Positions 34,210 through 46,200 of a stretch of 64,000 nt of DNA are shown here, piece by piece. Location: assembly GCA_964030475.1 (NCBI GenBank), contig CAXIPT010000002.1, forward strand, positions 6,782,191 to 6,846,190, read 5' to 3'. Under the pieces are notes generated by a model that worked only from the letters and a program-made list of their open reading frames with translations, did no database searches and was not told where the DNA came from. This DNA comes from Tethya wilhelma. Lineage: Eukaryota; Porifera; Demospongiae; Tethyida; Tethyidae. Each line of letters starts with the position of its first letter. Positions within the stretch are counted from its first letter, which is position 1. Made by a program: the position numbers and the translations under genes.

Positions 34210-37200
34210 TGTGCGTGTGTATGTGTGTGTTTGTGTGTATTTGTGTGTGTGTGTGGAAAATATATACCTGCTTTAGCATTGAGGTCTTTGTGAGTATCAA
34301 CCACAGCCAGAGTGAGCCTATTGGAGAGATATGGAATAAAGACTCTTCATTCATATCTGCAGGCCTCAAGCAATAAAAAGCTTATCACTAACTTGCTGTA
34401 GGAGACACTATCTGGAGGGTCCAGCACTCCCAACATGATGAATGCTTTCATGTTCCTATTCACCGAAACATCAAGCTCTGCTTCTGATATGCGACCATTT
34501 TCAACAGCATTCATCAGATTGATGTACTTGCTACCTACATGGAAATAATAGTTGTAAAGCATCATTAGCCTTAAAATTAAAGAACATTTGGCAAAAATGA
34601 TGATTTTTTAAGCTTTTAAACTTGCTGACCATTACCGCAACTACAAATCGGGTAAAGTACAAAGAGAGAGCTAGTTCGTATGCTTTATTCACAGTAGATT
34701 CTCCAGATATGCTTGTGTATATGCACTCAGTTACTGTAAAGCTACACATCCACATACCACAGTTCCAGTCACATCCAGCCTTCACACAAAAGGTGGCAGC
34801 CTCCTCATCAGTACGAGCAAAGTTATGACGATGGTAGACATTACCCACGGCACCACAATCAGAGACCACGAATCCATCAAACTTCCACGTATCACGAAGA
34901 AGATCAGTCAGCAACTCTCTGTTAGCACAGGAAGGAACACCATTGATGGCATTGTAGCTGCACATGTAAGAGAGAGCTCCAGCAACAGCACAAGCTTTAA
35001 AGGCAGGCTGGAAGGTCTCAATCCAATCCCTGTAGCTAACTTTAGCATCAAACTGTCCACGATCTTCAGGGACGTTCTCAGGACCAGCATGGACATCAAA
35101 ATGTTTACAAGTTGCCTGTTATAGAGTAGTGAAAGTTTATTAGCATACTTGATACCTAACAGTTCACAGTCCAATGCTTCATGAACCAGACAAAATATTA
35201 ATGTTTTTTTGATTTGTATAAGAAAAGAATTTGCAAATAATTCCTATACTAAGTTGATTAACCAAAAAATTTTCCTGCCAAATGGTTTACTAATCAACAG
35301 AGTTATAACGATTACTAAACTTTATAACTTCAAACATGCATTACACATGTATTTCGCATGGACTCACAATAGCTTCTAGGTACTTGTCGTCTGGTCCCCA
35401 TTGTAGTCCTTTGACGTACTGAGTCCCCAGCTCAGCTTGAAGGTAGGGATCCTCCCCGTATCCCTCTTGACACCTACCCCAACGAGCTATATGCGTGTGT
35501 GTACATGAATTCTGCCTAAGTAAAACTATATATATAAAATTCACATGTTTATGGATAGTATACTCAAATTGTACACCATTCACTAGCACTATATACAGGA
35601 GCCATACAGCAAATAAAGTTCATATAAAATTTTGCTTGCAGTACACACTTATAATTATACTTACGATCACGGCAGATGTTGACTACTGGAGCCCAGCAGA
35701 TGAGACCATAGGGGTAATTGTATTTCCCCTGCTTATTAGCATCATTATGTTTTCCTCTCACCTCATCAGAAATGGCCCGACTTATGGAATGAACCAGATC
35801 ACGATCAAAACTGAAGAACAATATTAATCATGTACAACAGCTGATATGACACAAAAGGGAAATAAAAAAAAAAAAAAAAAAAAAAAAAATCCTTCACCTT
35901 TGAGCAATTGTCAGTGCTTGAGGGAACAGAGTAGTGAATAACTGGCCATCATTGAGGGTACCATGGGTACATTCTGTGTGTCCAAAAGGAGGCAATCCTA
36001 GCCTAGCAATACCAGGCTTATCATTCAACATGAGAGTCACCTATATAAATGAAGTTTGTGGGGGTGGTCTAGTGGCTCAATTGTACATACTGACTCTGAT
36101 TGCATGCCAACCCATTGGTAGACAGTTAGAGTCCCTCTACTATGACAGGTACATATTTCTTTTTTTCCATTATTATTAAGCCTCAGCTCTAACAAGGAGC
36201 TAGGTGAATTTCACAGCATCCTCCTTAGGAAGGGAAGAGGGTTAGCAAACTGGGAAAACTGACCTTTTCTGCTAGTGTCAGTCTTGACACTAGATCTGCT
36301 GCCCTCTCCTCTGGGGTCTTAGTGGTGTCACAGTAGCCATATCCACTCCATGGTTGCTCTGTACAAGAGGCCTTGGAGCCCACATCAATACACAGACCAG
36401 ACTCGATGCAATTGATGCTACCAGTGCTGTTGTCATGAGACCACCTCTGGTTGTCATGGCCAGTGCAGGTGCTCAGTTGAATGTTAGCACCAGCTGATAC
36501 AAGAGCAACAATTTGGTTACTAGTTATAGTACACACAACTATAGCTCTAGACTATCATACGTACGGTAGTACAGTATAGTAGGAATGGGCCGAACGTCCC
36601 ANNNNNNNNNNNNNNNNNNNNNNNNNNNNCTACTTCATTTTTATTTTTTAACCCTCATATGGATTTTTCAGTGTCGTGTTGCAATAATCTGTACACTATA
36701 ATAGTACCATAGCTTATCATAATTATTGCAATGGTTCACTATTATAATAATTATTTGGCTAAGCAACAGTGGAGTAAACTATAGACAGGTATATAACCTG
36801 CTGGCCAAGAGTTGGGCATAAAAATGAAGTAGTCATGTGCCGAAACTGAGACCCTACCTTGTTCCAATACTTTTTACCGCACTGCCCATTCCTACACTAC
36901 TTATTTTTTCAAAATTTTTACTACTTGTTCATTCACTTTTTTCAACACTACAGTGTGGAGACTATCAGAGACTGGTTAGTCCCTACAAAAAGCTTGAGTC
37001 TCAGCTACATGCACTTCATTATGCTAGAGGCTAGTGCGCATGCGCATAATAATGCCACGTGGATAATGACCTTTGAACTCTACCTACAAAGATGGCTGCA
37101 TTGTAGCACATAAATTTATACACTAAGTTTCAAAGCTTTCTAGTTTTTGTTCAGGCCTATTTACGATGAAAACGAGTATAAAGGAACGTACTACCCAAGA

Positions 37201-38640
37201 AAAGAACTTACTTTGTGGCGTCAAAGTTGGCTCAACACTTTCTGGTTCTCTGGAAATCGTTTTCAAGTAAGTCAGTTAGAAGGAAGTAAGTAAGTTAGGA
37301 GAACAAAATTGCACTAGTGTGGCTTCTCGCAAGCGCTCTCTCTACGAGTGATCAGAAAAGTTTCGGCAAAGTTTAAGCCTTCCATGCAGTTGGTTTTCTG
37401 TAAAGGAGAGCCTCTGAGCAAGTTTGAAGCCTCTACTTTGTGTTGTTAGATTTTTATGGCGATAAATATTTTGTATTGTGTCTATGGGACAGTCGGCCCA
37501 TTCCTACTATACGTACTACCGTACGTATGATACTTAAAAGGCATTTAAAAGCTATACTGGACAAGGGAACTATATATATAAACTTGTTTGGGAAATAGCT
37601 AAACATCACAATGTCACACTGTACATGACCAGTTAGCTATATACCTTAGTTGCCACTTGGTCAATGTGTCTGTCAAGTTTATGCACACTATGAATGCTGT
37701 AACACTCACTAAATTCATTGGGCTCAATCCATTTATGTGGCCAGGCAACAGATGGAGTGGCTTCATTATAACTAAAACCATTACTGTTTGATTAGCTATC
37801 AACATTGCCTTAATGGTGGACCTATACCATGAGCATCCAAACATTTCAGAGTTTATGAGCATCGCACTTGGTTACTTTGCAACACTCAAAACCTTTTGCC
37901 TATACGTTACCTACCTACTGTTTGTTCTCCAGCTGCCTCTAAGCACTTGCCAGAGATGTTACTGGTGATGGTACCATTGTCATTGTAAGACCACTCCTGG
38001 TTCAAGTGAGTAGGGTCTTTATCATCAGTATGACAAGTGAACAACCTAAAAACAAGATCTCAGGATCTTTACCCATGAACATATACATACAAACAGGCTT
38101 GCTATGCAAAAATTAAACAATATGTACAAATGTATATACTGATAGCTAAAATTTTAAATGCACTGATTAATACATTCAGTCTCCTTAGACTCTCCTACAA
38201 CAGCATATTAAGCTTGTTGTTTGTACTGGAAGCTGTCTCACCATATGTTTGAGCCATCGTCAGTGCCGTAGTTAGAAATATCGACACACATGCTGTTCTG
38301 AGACACGAGCCTGATGGTGCTGTCATTTTGAATTGTCCTACAAGCAGAAGAATATAATGTATCAAGTAGTGAAAACAATAGCTAGTTTTGATGCACCACT
38401 GTCTGAATTAAATTTCATTGGCATAGGCTTCCAGCCTTCAATTGTCTAGGTCCTGAGACAAACGGGTTAAACCCGGCTTGTCAGATCCGGTGTAATATCT
38501 TACCATTTTTGTCCTGGTGAGTTATCCACACAGTCCCACAGTTGAATATTAGTACTATCCGCGAAGTCTCCTAGGCATGGTGTGGTCACTACCAGGCTGA
38601 GAATCAACAAAAACCCAACTTGTATTAGGTTTGTCGCCAT
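27837..38640 (-). CDS. Ricin-lectin/GH3 beta-xylosidase-like gene, copy B (near full length)
   Basis: Exons: 1 38504-38640, 2 38242-38337, 3 37915-38045, 4 36264-36493, 5 35898-36040, 6 35665-35810, 7 35368-35486, 8 34758-35115, 9 34393-34534, 10 34268-34317, 11 33910-34026, 12 33458-33527, 13 32389-32576, 14 31750-31862, 15 31249-31287 (cut by the N at 31248), 16 29272-29382, 17 28765-28878, 18 27837-27992 (TGA). With exon 15 at its full 209 bp as in copies A and C, the exon lengths sum to 877 codons exactly. The protein has a signal peptide (MATNLIQVGFLLILSLVVTT), a ricin-type beta-trefoil, a GH3 catalytic domain, a GH3 C-terminal domain and an FN3-like end, matching plant-type beta-xylosidase organisation plus a lectin. 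It should be a secreted exo-acting glycosidase releasing xylose, arabinose or glucose. The end after 31248 may belong to a different copy (see findings). Confidence 0.9.
28105..28700. mobile_element. Element Y (relative of X) in intron 17 of copy B
   Basis: Contains GCACGGATGGCCCATTAGCA, ATACAAATATTCACG, a GAGCTACTAATTAGCTC palindrome, and CATCTTCTTATTC. The same insertion sits at the same intron in copy C (40475-41125), and an inverted copy is at 49625-50092. Copy A lacks it. Confidence 0.75.
29598..30260 (-). mobile_element. Foldback element X, reverse arm
   Basis: Reverse-oriented arm: ATTCACTTTTTTCAACACT, GGAGACTATCAGAGACTGG, ATAATGCCACGTGG, ending GGCCCATTCCTACTATACGT and CGTATGTATGAT. 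Only the edge of the palindromic centre remains. Confidence 0.8.
30516..31247 (+). mobile_element. Foldback element X, forward arm, ending at a scaffold join
   Basis: Starts ATCATACGTACGGTAT, shows GGAATGGGCCAGCTGTCCCA, and enters the centre at about 31150. It stops at CGGCACATGAC, where the N at 31248 interrupts exon 15 of copy B. Confidence 0.82.
31866..31919. repeat. Long poly(A) tract
   Basis: Over 50 consecutive A just upstream of exon 14 of copy B (a T tract in the transcript's intron). Copy A has only AAAAAGAAAGAAAG here. It may be partly a sequencing artefact. Confidence 0.95.
34165..34256. repeat. (TG)n microsatellite beside exon 10 of copy B
   Basis: An imperfect TG tract that reads CA in the transcript shortly after the exon 10 donor, as in copies A and C. 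Confidence 0.95.
34393..36040 (-). CDS. Copy B: GH3 N-terminal (catalytic) domain (exons 5-9)
   Basis: Key motifs in order: GIARLGLPPFGHTECTHG (GH3 entry region), GLICWAPVVNICRD, WGRCQEGYGEDPYLQAELG, CKHFDVHAGPE (substrate-binding KH), MCSYNAINGVPSC, and GFVVSDCGAVGNVYHRHNF. The Asp of the SDC motif, about residue 420 of the spliced protein, is the expected nucleophile. GYGEDPYL and SDCGAV are characteristic of beta-xylosidase-like GH3 members. Confidence 0.9.
36055..36180 (+). mobile_element. tRNA-derived SINE head (intron 4 of copy B)
   Basis: TGGTCTAGTGG at 36065-36075 matches the RNA polymerase III A box, and GTTAGAGTCCC at 36125-36135 differs by one base from a consensus B box. The spacing is tRNA-like. 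It is too degenerate to fold as a functional tRNA. Confidence 0.5.
36264..38640 (-). CDS. Copy B: signal peptide and ricin-type beta-trefoil (exons 1-4)
   Basis: After the signal peptide the repeats read IQLWDCVDNSPGQKW, then STIRLVSQNSMCVDISNYG with DGSNIW, then LFTCHTDD with NQEWSY and GKCLEAAGE, then GANIQLSTCTGHDNQRW with GLCIDVGS. The Q-x-W-like sites and Cys-containing turns are typical of ricin B-type carbohydrate-binding folds. Exon 4 passes into GH3 with TPEERAADLVSRLTLAEKV. A fusion with the lectin at the N-terminus is not the usual plant or fungal GH3 layout. Confidence 0.88.
36554..37531. mobile_element. Foldback element X, copy with both termini, containing a 28-N gap
   Basis: The forward terminus ATCATACGTACGGTAGTAC is at 36554 and the inverted terminus ending CGTACGTATGAT at 37531. 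Ns at 36602-36629 replace most of the first arm. After the gap come the palindromic centre (36630-36930) and the full reverse arm. It lies in intron 3 of copy B and is the only copy showing both ends. Confidence 0.82.
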
Positions 38641-38940
38641 ATCTGTCCGCGCACGTGCACAATCCACTGCGCATGCGCACATATGATATGCGTGAATGCG
38701 CAGTGATGACCTTTACCTATCAGATTCTGCTCAGCGAGCAATAATTCCTCCTGTCTTATTCTATTTGAAAGCAAATTTTTGCCAGCTTGTTAGTGAGATA
38801 TATATATATATATATTTGATGAACTGATGCCTTCTTATAATTTTTTTAGTAAATTCAAAATTATAAAAGGGAGTACAAAAAAAACAAAAACAAAAAAAAA
38901 CAATTACACCTTCTTGTGTTCACATACATTAAATTTTAAT

Positions 38941-39340
38941 AGTTTGCAAGTGGTTTGGTGTCTCCAGTGGCAGCACTGAGTACCTTTAATGGAGCATTGC
39001 TATTTCTAGGTTGACTGCCACTCAGTTGTAGAGAGCGTATCTCACCTACAACTGGTAATGGCATTACCAGCCAAGAAAGAGGATAGTACAAGACAAAAAC
39101 ACAATAAAATTATATTACAAAACACAACACAGAATGAATAAAAAAAAAACAAAACAGAAAAAAAACAAAAAAAACCTAAGAGGTAACAATTGAAATTTTC
39201 TTCCAAAATGCCATTGAGCCATTATGCACAGGCACATGAGTGCTTTTTTGAGACATGCACAGGCTTGATGGTACATGGTGTCATTTTGGAATGTCCTATA
39301 GCTCAGATGCAAAATTAGAATATAATGCATGGATAAGTAT
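38941..39340 (-). pseudogene. Degenerate GH3 relic between copies B and C
   Basis: 38941-39020 matches exon 18 (AAGTGGTTTGGTGTCTCCAG, GCACTGAGTACCTTTAATGG). It is followed immediately by a piece of exon 17 (CTCAGTTGTAGAGAGCGTAT) and by AATGGCATTACCAGCC from exon 15. At 39240-39335 a decayed copy of exon 2 and its flank can be seen (TGAGACATGCACAGGCTTGA, GTGTCATTTTGGAATGTCCT). The order 2, 15, 17, 18 on the minus strand is that of the intact gene with most of it deleted. No open frame survives. Confidence 0.8.
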
Positions 39341-39600
39341 ATATAGGGTAGAGCTTTTTAGACAGACAACAGCAGATTATAACTTGATTTGCTGGCATGC
39401 AGCCTTGATCAAATCTTGCCTGCATGCCTGAACACTCTGAACTTCATTGACACGCTGAGTTGTGAAGTTCATGGAATAAAATATTTATTAATACTGTCAT
39501 GCATACATCGTAACATCACACTTTTGGTCTGTATTTTCACTTATCACTTGGAAAAGGGGGCTTCTTAAGGGCCAGCAAATATGCAATCTAATCTTTAAAG

Positions 39601-39844
39601 GAACTGTGTCACTATATAAGCGGTGTTTTGTTACTAAAAATAAAATGTGTGACATTTTATGATGTTCTATGACCGTTTGTGACATTTTTTGTTTTGTTTC
39701 TTGCGTAATTTGGGTACCACGCCCGGGTATTAGCCCCGTGTACGTACGTATATTGCGCATTTGTCAACAAAAAATGTCATAAAACGTCACGCATTTTATT
39801 TTTGGTAACAAAACAGTGCTTATAATATTATAGTGACACAGTTC
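39601..39844. mobile_element. MITE with ~50-bp inverted repeats
   Basis: GAACTGTGTCACTATATAAG and TGTTTTGTTACTAAAAATAA at the left are mirrored by TTTTTGGTAACAAAACA and ATAGTGACACAGTTC at the right. Contains no coding frame. Confidence 0.85.
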
Positions 39845-40208
39845 TATTAAGTTAATGATTTTGTTGTATATACGTTATGTTGTATAGGATGTGCATAATT
39901 ATATATTAGCCCCATTTATTTTATATGGCATATTAACTTAACTGCTTAGGGGATTGTTCTCTATACTATAATAATGTCACGACCCCACGGTGCACTCATG
40001 TGGATTAACACACTTTTTTCAAGTCAAACTTTAAAACCATAAAACCAAAATGCATTAATTTTTTAGAAACAATACATGATTGTGTCAAATCTTGATCTTA
40101 TTTGGATAAAAAACAACAGACTCATGCAGTTACATAATTATGTGTGTATCAAGACATGTATAACTACATATATATCAGTACCTGTATGAGTCTTACAAAA
40201 TATCTTTA

Positions 40209-43200
40209 TCAACAGTTTGTTAGTGGTTTGGTGACTCCAGTGATCATTAAAATAGTACTGAGTACATTTGAACGAGCATTGCTATCTCCAGGCTGACTGC
40301 CTCCAGCATAGACCATGTAGAGGCCAGGTTGAATCACTTCACCATAGTCAGTATCTTGAACAACCTGAGATAATTATTTTTAGGGAAACATGCTGGGTAA
40401 CAAAAAAAAATGACAGAAAAAATAAGTTCACCATAGTTTTTATAATAGATCCAATTTTCAATCATTATAGCAGTATTAATATTCCTAGTGTGGTAGTACT
40501 GGGTAAATAGGAATGCATATATAGCATGGATGACCCATTAGCACAATACAAATATTCACGCTTAGCTGACTCAGCAAAAAAATGAGTGAGGCTTCCTGAG
40601 CTACTACTTAGCTCACTCCTTTTCTAATGAGCCGAAAAACATGCATGGCCTAAAACCATTGCTAATTTAAAACTAATAAATATATGCAAAACCTCCTATT
40701 TTCTCCATCTTCTTATTCATCTTCTTATGCTTTTTGTCATGCAGAGATTATTCACTTTCAGAAGCTGATTCATGAACAAATGAACTTAGTTTCAATCACT
40801 TTTGGCATCATGCAGTTATTCGTCTCTATAACTGAGTTACTCGAGATGAATAGCACCTTCTAGTATGGCAGCCATTAATTTTCATACTCATAAATAATTC
40901 ATTAGCTGCTTGGAAACCCTGCTGCTGCTATAAGGAGCCTAAGCTGCCAGCAGCTTGGCAATTTGGACCAAAACTGCTGTAGTCCACCCAAACTTGTACA
41001 CATGTGCAATTAATTCTTGAGCGCCCTTTTGTTCCATTTGTGTCTTCATTATGTAACATAATTTTGAGTTTACTTTCGCTTCCGTGAGAAGAGATTTTAA
41101 GAACGGGGTCGACTATCAGTTTCAATATTTTAGTGTCATCTGCATGCAAAACTTACTGTCATCTGAGATGCTGTGATGTTCAGTTGTAGAGAGCGTGCCT
41201 CACCAGCTTTTAAAGCAGACAACCGTTCAAAGTTGACCAACTTCAAATTAGGAGCAGGCACGGAGGGATTCTATAGAAAATTAGTAACATTTACAGGTAC
41301 GCATAACTGAAAATCTGCAAAAAATGCGACCTTTGCCAACGAAACGTATGACGTCATATTAGCTTAGCGAGCGCAAAATTGAGATAGGCTAATATGTAAC
41401 TCTTTCCAAATGTTACAAAGAGCTTACTTAACAAGTAGGGAAAAAAAATTTAAAAATAACTAGTGTATAGGAATGGGCAGTGCGGTAAAAAGTATTAGAA
41501 TAAGGCATGCATGTCTCAATTTCGACACATGACTACTTCATTTTTATTCTTGATCCCTCATATGGATCCTGCAGTGTGGTAAATGCAATGATTTGTATAA
41601 TATAGTTACAATAGTACCATATAGCTTATTGTTGCATTGGTTCAAATTCCTACTGGCTATATGAGTTGGCTAAGCAGTGGATCATTAAACTAAAACAGAC
41701 AGGTAACTTGAACTCCATGGTCTACCAGGCAAGTAAAAAATGGTGCCAAATTCAGAGACTTGCCTTGTTTTACTGCTTTTTACGGCACTGCCCATTCTTA
41801 CACTTTTTTTAAGAAAATTTTTACTATTCTCATACATACAAAAGAAAAGAGAAATACTACTATACTATATATGCGTACATGTAAGGAGTTTCATTGGAGA
41901 AGCTAGGTATACCATTTGTCATGTGTGTGTGATTCATGCTTACTTTAAAGGACAGGTAAACTTGAGCTACTTCATCTCCAGTCATTTTACCAGTGTTCTG
42001 AACTTTGAATGACACCGAAACATTTTGACATGTAGTCAGACTTGCTACGGACAGCTGAAAGGAATTAAGAAACAAACATACAAATTACTACTAGGGTGCC
42101 TGCGGAAGCTAAAATCAAGTGGTCAGGCTAGGGGTGGAGCCGAAGAAACGTGCCTCACAAGGGTATCTGGGGACATGCCCCCCGAAATAATTTTGCAAAT
42201 TTAGGTGCTTTCAGAACCATTCTAGGGGGATTTTGAGACAAAACGCTGCAGATTTAATCGTATAATACAACTTGAACGCTTCAGCTGCTGACTATGCCAC
42301 GATTTCCACAAGCTAATTTCTGAATGTCCTTACCACTGAATATTGAGGACCATTACCAATTTCTCGTAAAACAATGGTCTGGTTATTGCCGGCTGGACCA
42401 ACCGGACTGGTTCCGCCGGTGCCGCCCCTGTATTAGCTGCTACTGCATATAAATAAGTCAACCTCAGGTCCTGGTCTGGTGCTGTTAATATCACAAGTAG
42501 TAAAAATTTTAAAAAATAAGTTGTGTATAGGAATGGGCAGTGTGGTAAAAAGCATTGGAACAAGGCATGTCTCAATTTCAGCACATGACTATACTTCACT
42601 TTTATCCAGGCTTGATGTCTCATATATATTGATCCTCAGTGTCATAAAGCAATGATCTGTATATACAATTATAAGGAGTGTGGCTCGATTTGCTCGCCAC
42701 GCTCCTTGCTTGTGTATAATGAAGTATACTAATGTTTACTGTAGATGCCTGTAAGCAGAGGCTTCTGTATAGTAATGCTGGGCAGTGAAAGATAAACATG
42801 CATGCATGTAATGCTCCTCTTTGCAATTTGGCCAGCTCAGTAATTTACCTCACTACGTGACGTCACAGACGACCCTTTTCCGACTTCCGCCATTTTTGCA
42901 ATCAGCTGGAAAGGAAACTCGTTATCTGGTTAGCTGTGTTTCGTGTACAGCTACAAGGAAGCAGACTCCTAGAAGCAAAAGCTCTCCCCTTGCTACGCTT
43001 CTTTTGTGAAAGAAGGCCTGCTAGCTATATCATGCTTCTTTGGCCGATATGGATGCCACTGGTAAGTCTTTTCAGCGATCTCAAAAACAGTCAGCAATAC
43101 TTGTAGCGCCTGTGATTCTATCCTAGGCTAGCACTATCTAACCTAGCTCTCTAGGCACGCTTTTCATAGCTTGCATTCTCCACAATCCAGAAAAAAGTAG

Positions 43201-46200
43201 CGTTTAGCTCGAGGCCGCATCACTTCCGGTGAACTCCCGTGACACACGGACGGACACACAAAACTTTGCTTATAATTATGATAGTACAATAGCTTATTAT
43301 TGCATTGGTTCAAATTCTTACTATAATCAGTTGGCTAAGCAGTGAAGTAAACTATAACAGACAGGTAACTTAAAATGGACTGCCAGTCAAGAGTTTGGTA
43401 TAAAAAATGAAGTATAGTCATGTGCACGTGCTGAAATTGAGATATGCCTTGTTCCAATGTTTTTTACCGCACTGCCCATTCCTACACTACTTATATATTT
43501 TTTTGAAATTTTTACTACTTGTTCATTCACTTTTTTCAACACTATAGTGTGGAGACTATCAGAGACTGGTTAGTCCCTACAAAAAGCTTGAGCAGCAGCT
43601 ACATGCAGTGCATTATGGTGGAGGAGGCTAATGCGCATGCGCATGCGCATAATAATGCCATGTAGATAGATAATGACCTTTGAACTCTACCTACAAAGAT
43701 AGCTGCATTACATGTAATACATGAATTTATACACTAAGTTTCAAAGCTTTCCAATTTTTGTTTAGGCCTTTATAAGATAAAAGCGAGTATCAAAAAATGT
43801 ACCCATGAAAAGAATTGACTGAACACATTCCGGTTCTTTGGAAATCCTTTTCAAGTATATGTCAGTTAGGAAGTACGTATATATATACATGCAACATTTT
43901 GTATTGTGTCTATGGGACAATCGGCCCATTCCTACTATACCTACTATGGTAACCATACGTATGATTAGGTTGATAATCTTTACCATTTAAGTACATGTAA
44001 TAAAATGTGTCACCATGGTAAAGATAATCAAGGAATAGTAAGCAACAGGCAGAGTGCCTGGGTAAGAAAATATTATAGTTACATTATAAGCATGGGGTAG
44101 ATGACAAAAGTGCACAACGTATCATGACCATGCACATACATGCATCTATATAGCAAACGAATTAGAAAACAGAAAACAAAAACACTTGACAACCATCTTC
44201 CTCTACAAGTTCTTGACATAGTAAAGGATATTATAACATATGCACCAATAAAAAACTTACAGCAAGGTCGGAGTATTCAAAAGTTGTGTATGAGAGTCCA
44301 TATCCAAAGTAGTACTGAGGGGTGCCCTCCATGTAGCGATATGTCCGATTCACCATGGAGTAGTTGACCATTGGAGGAAGTTGTTCATTACCAGTGTACC
44401 ATGTGACTACCAGTCGACCTGCAGGGTTGTAGGCTCCACTGAGCACGCTCACAATGGCATTACCAGCCTCTGGAGAAGGAAAAGGAGAAACAATTAAACA
44501 ATTATGAAGACATAAGTCATTGCATGCCAGGAATGCCTATAGAACTTAGGATATCCGGCAGTGGCCGTATTTATGTATGAATGTTCAATTGTTTTGAAAT
44601 ACTGATACTTCATAATACGCTAATTCAGTATAAGCAACACCTCTAATTCTAACGTGATGTCACAACTAGTTCTTTGTGATGTATTCTCGTGCCCAGACCC
44701 CACCCCTCACAAGGAAGGAAAGGGTCTGGTGAAATACAACAGATTTCTTGGTTCATTATGTCATAAGTCACGAGCAAAATATGTCATGTAGAATTAGTTT
44801 GTGATCAGCTGGGTCAGTTTTGTGTTGTTTTGGGGAAAAAGACGGTACCCAAAAGTCGTGTGTTGTTCTGGCTACTGACAGGAAAAGAACGCTAGTACGT
44901 ACCACGCAGTTTTTATGTGCATTTGTAAGAGCAATTTCCAGGCAGCACAGGTTTACGCGTGCAAACACCCTTGTTTTACAGCAGCCTGACTAATAGCCGC
45001 CTTGATTTCACATTTCAGTTGGAAATACTCTTTATTCAATTTTTTTACACAAAACATCATAGCTAGCTACTTTCTTTCACTGTCACAGAAGCACAACCAT
45101 CTGTATGGTTATTAATACTTTCAGCTATCATGTGACTGAACGCACATTGGAATGTTATAATTACTCTTACTGCGATCTGATTTGGACGCTCAAGTTTCGT
45201 TCCCTGAGCCAAGAAATCTGTCGTATTTCACCAGACCCCCGGTTTTTCCCTCACGCACATGCAAGGGAGGGGTCTGGGCACGAGACTATTTGTGATGCAG
45301 CTAGCATGCTACAGATACTTCGTTGTTGGAGAATTAATATTGTCCGATTATGAAGGTTATGACCCATATGCATGGTGATGTAAACGATTCTTCCTGCATT
45401 ATAGTTCACTTGCTAAAGTTAAGTTTTACAGTGTAGAAAGTAGAAGAGTACTTAATTCTATGTGATAATACACTCTTCAGTGTGTCCACAAGCCTTTCAT
45501 AATAAAATAAAAGCCACGGTCTGAAAATAGAGGTAAATGTCCGAATAGAGAGGTTTGGACACCATGGACTGTATTTTGAGCCATAGCTACGAAGGACATT
45601 GTCTCCACTGATTCAATTCCAGGTATGTTGTTAAGGAAGAGTAGTACTATTATAATTATGATAGGAATACAAATTGTCATGCTTACTGCATAGGCTAAAA
45701 ATTGTGTCCAAATATAGGTTCTGTCTGGCAATAGATTACTTACTCTACATCTATTGTAACAGCTAGGTTATACACTTCTAACTTAGAAACTTAAGCCATG
45801 ACAAAATTTATGTTGCTCACAGCAGCTACATCATTGGCAGCAATATACAAACCTATAAACTCAAGAATTACAGAGTATGATATACCAAAAAATTATGTTG
45901 AGCATACTTTACATAGTACCTTGCCCAGTGTAGCCAGCACTGATAACAGCATCCACCTGAGGGTAGATGTAGGATGGCACTGGTGAGCCATGCATGAGAA
46001 CTACCACCACTGGTTTGCCAGTCTTATTCAACCTCAAATAAAAGAAATAAAGTACAAAATATAACAGTGGCAGATCCATGCAGGGGGACCCCCCTTTCAA
46101 CAAAATCTCACTGAATATATACAGTCTTCTCTGATAATTTTTGTCTCTTTCTTGCTGTTTTTTTCTCCATTCAGGCCTTAAATTGTTTTGGCAAAAATTT

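Noticed and set aside
36065..36135. Possible tRNA gene on the plus strand
   Set aside because: A and B boxes are present, but I could not fold acceptor and anticodon stems; a SINE head fits better.
37614..37862. 82-codon minus-strand frame between exons 3 and 4 of GH3 copy B
   Set aside because: It lies in the intron; the lectin reads correctly from exon 3 (37915) to exon 4 (36493) without it.
45477..45731. 84-codon minus-strand frame with a hydrophobic segment
   Set aside because: It looks like a membrane helix but is an Ile/Val-rich reading of AT-rich intron sequence in GH3 copy C, with no homology I recognise.
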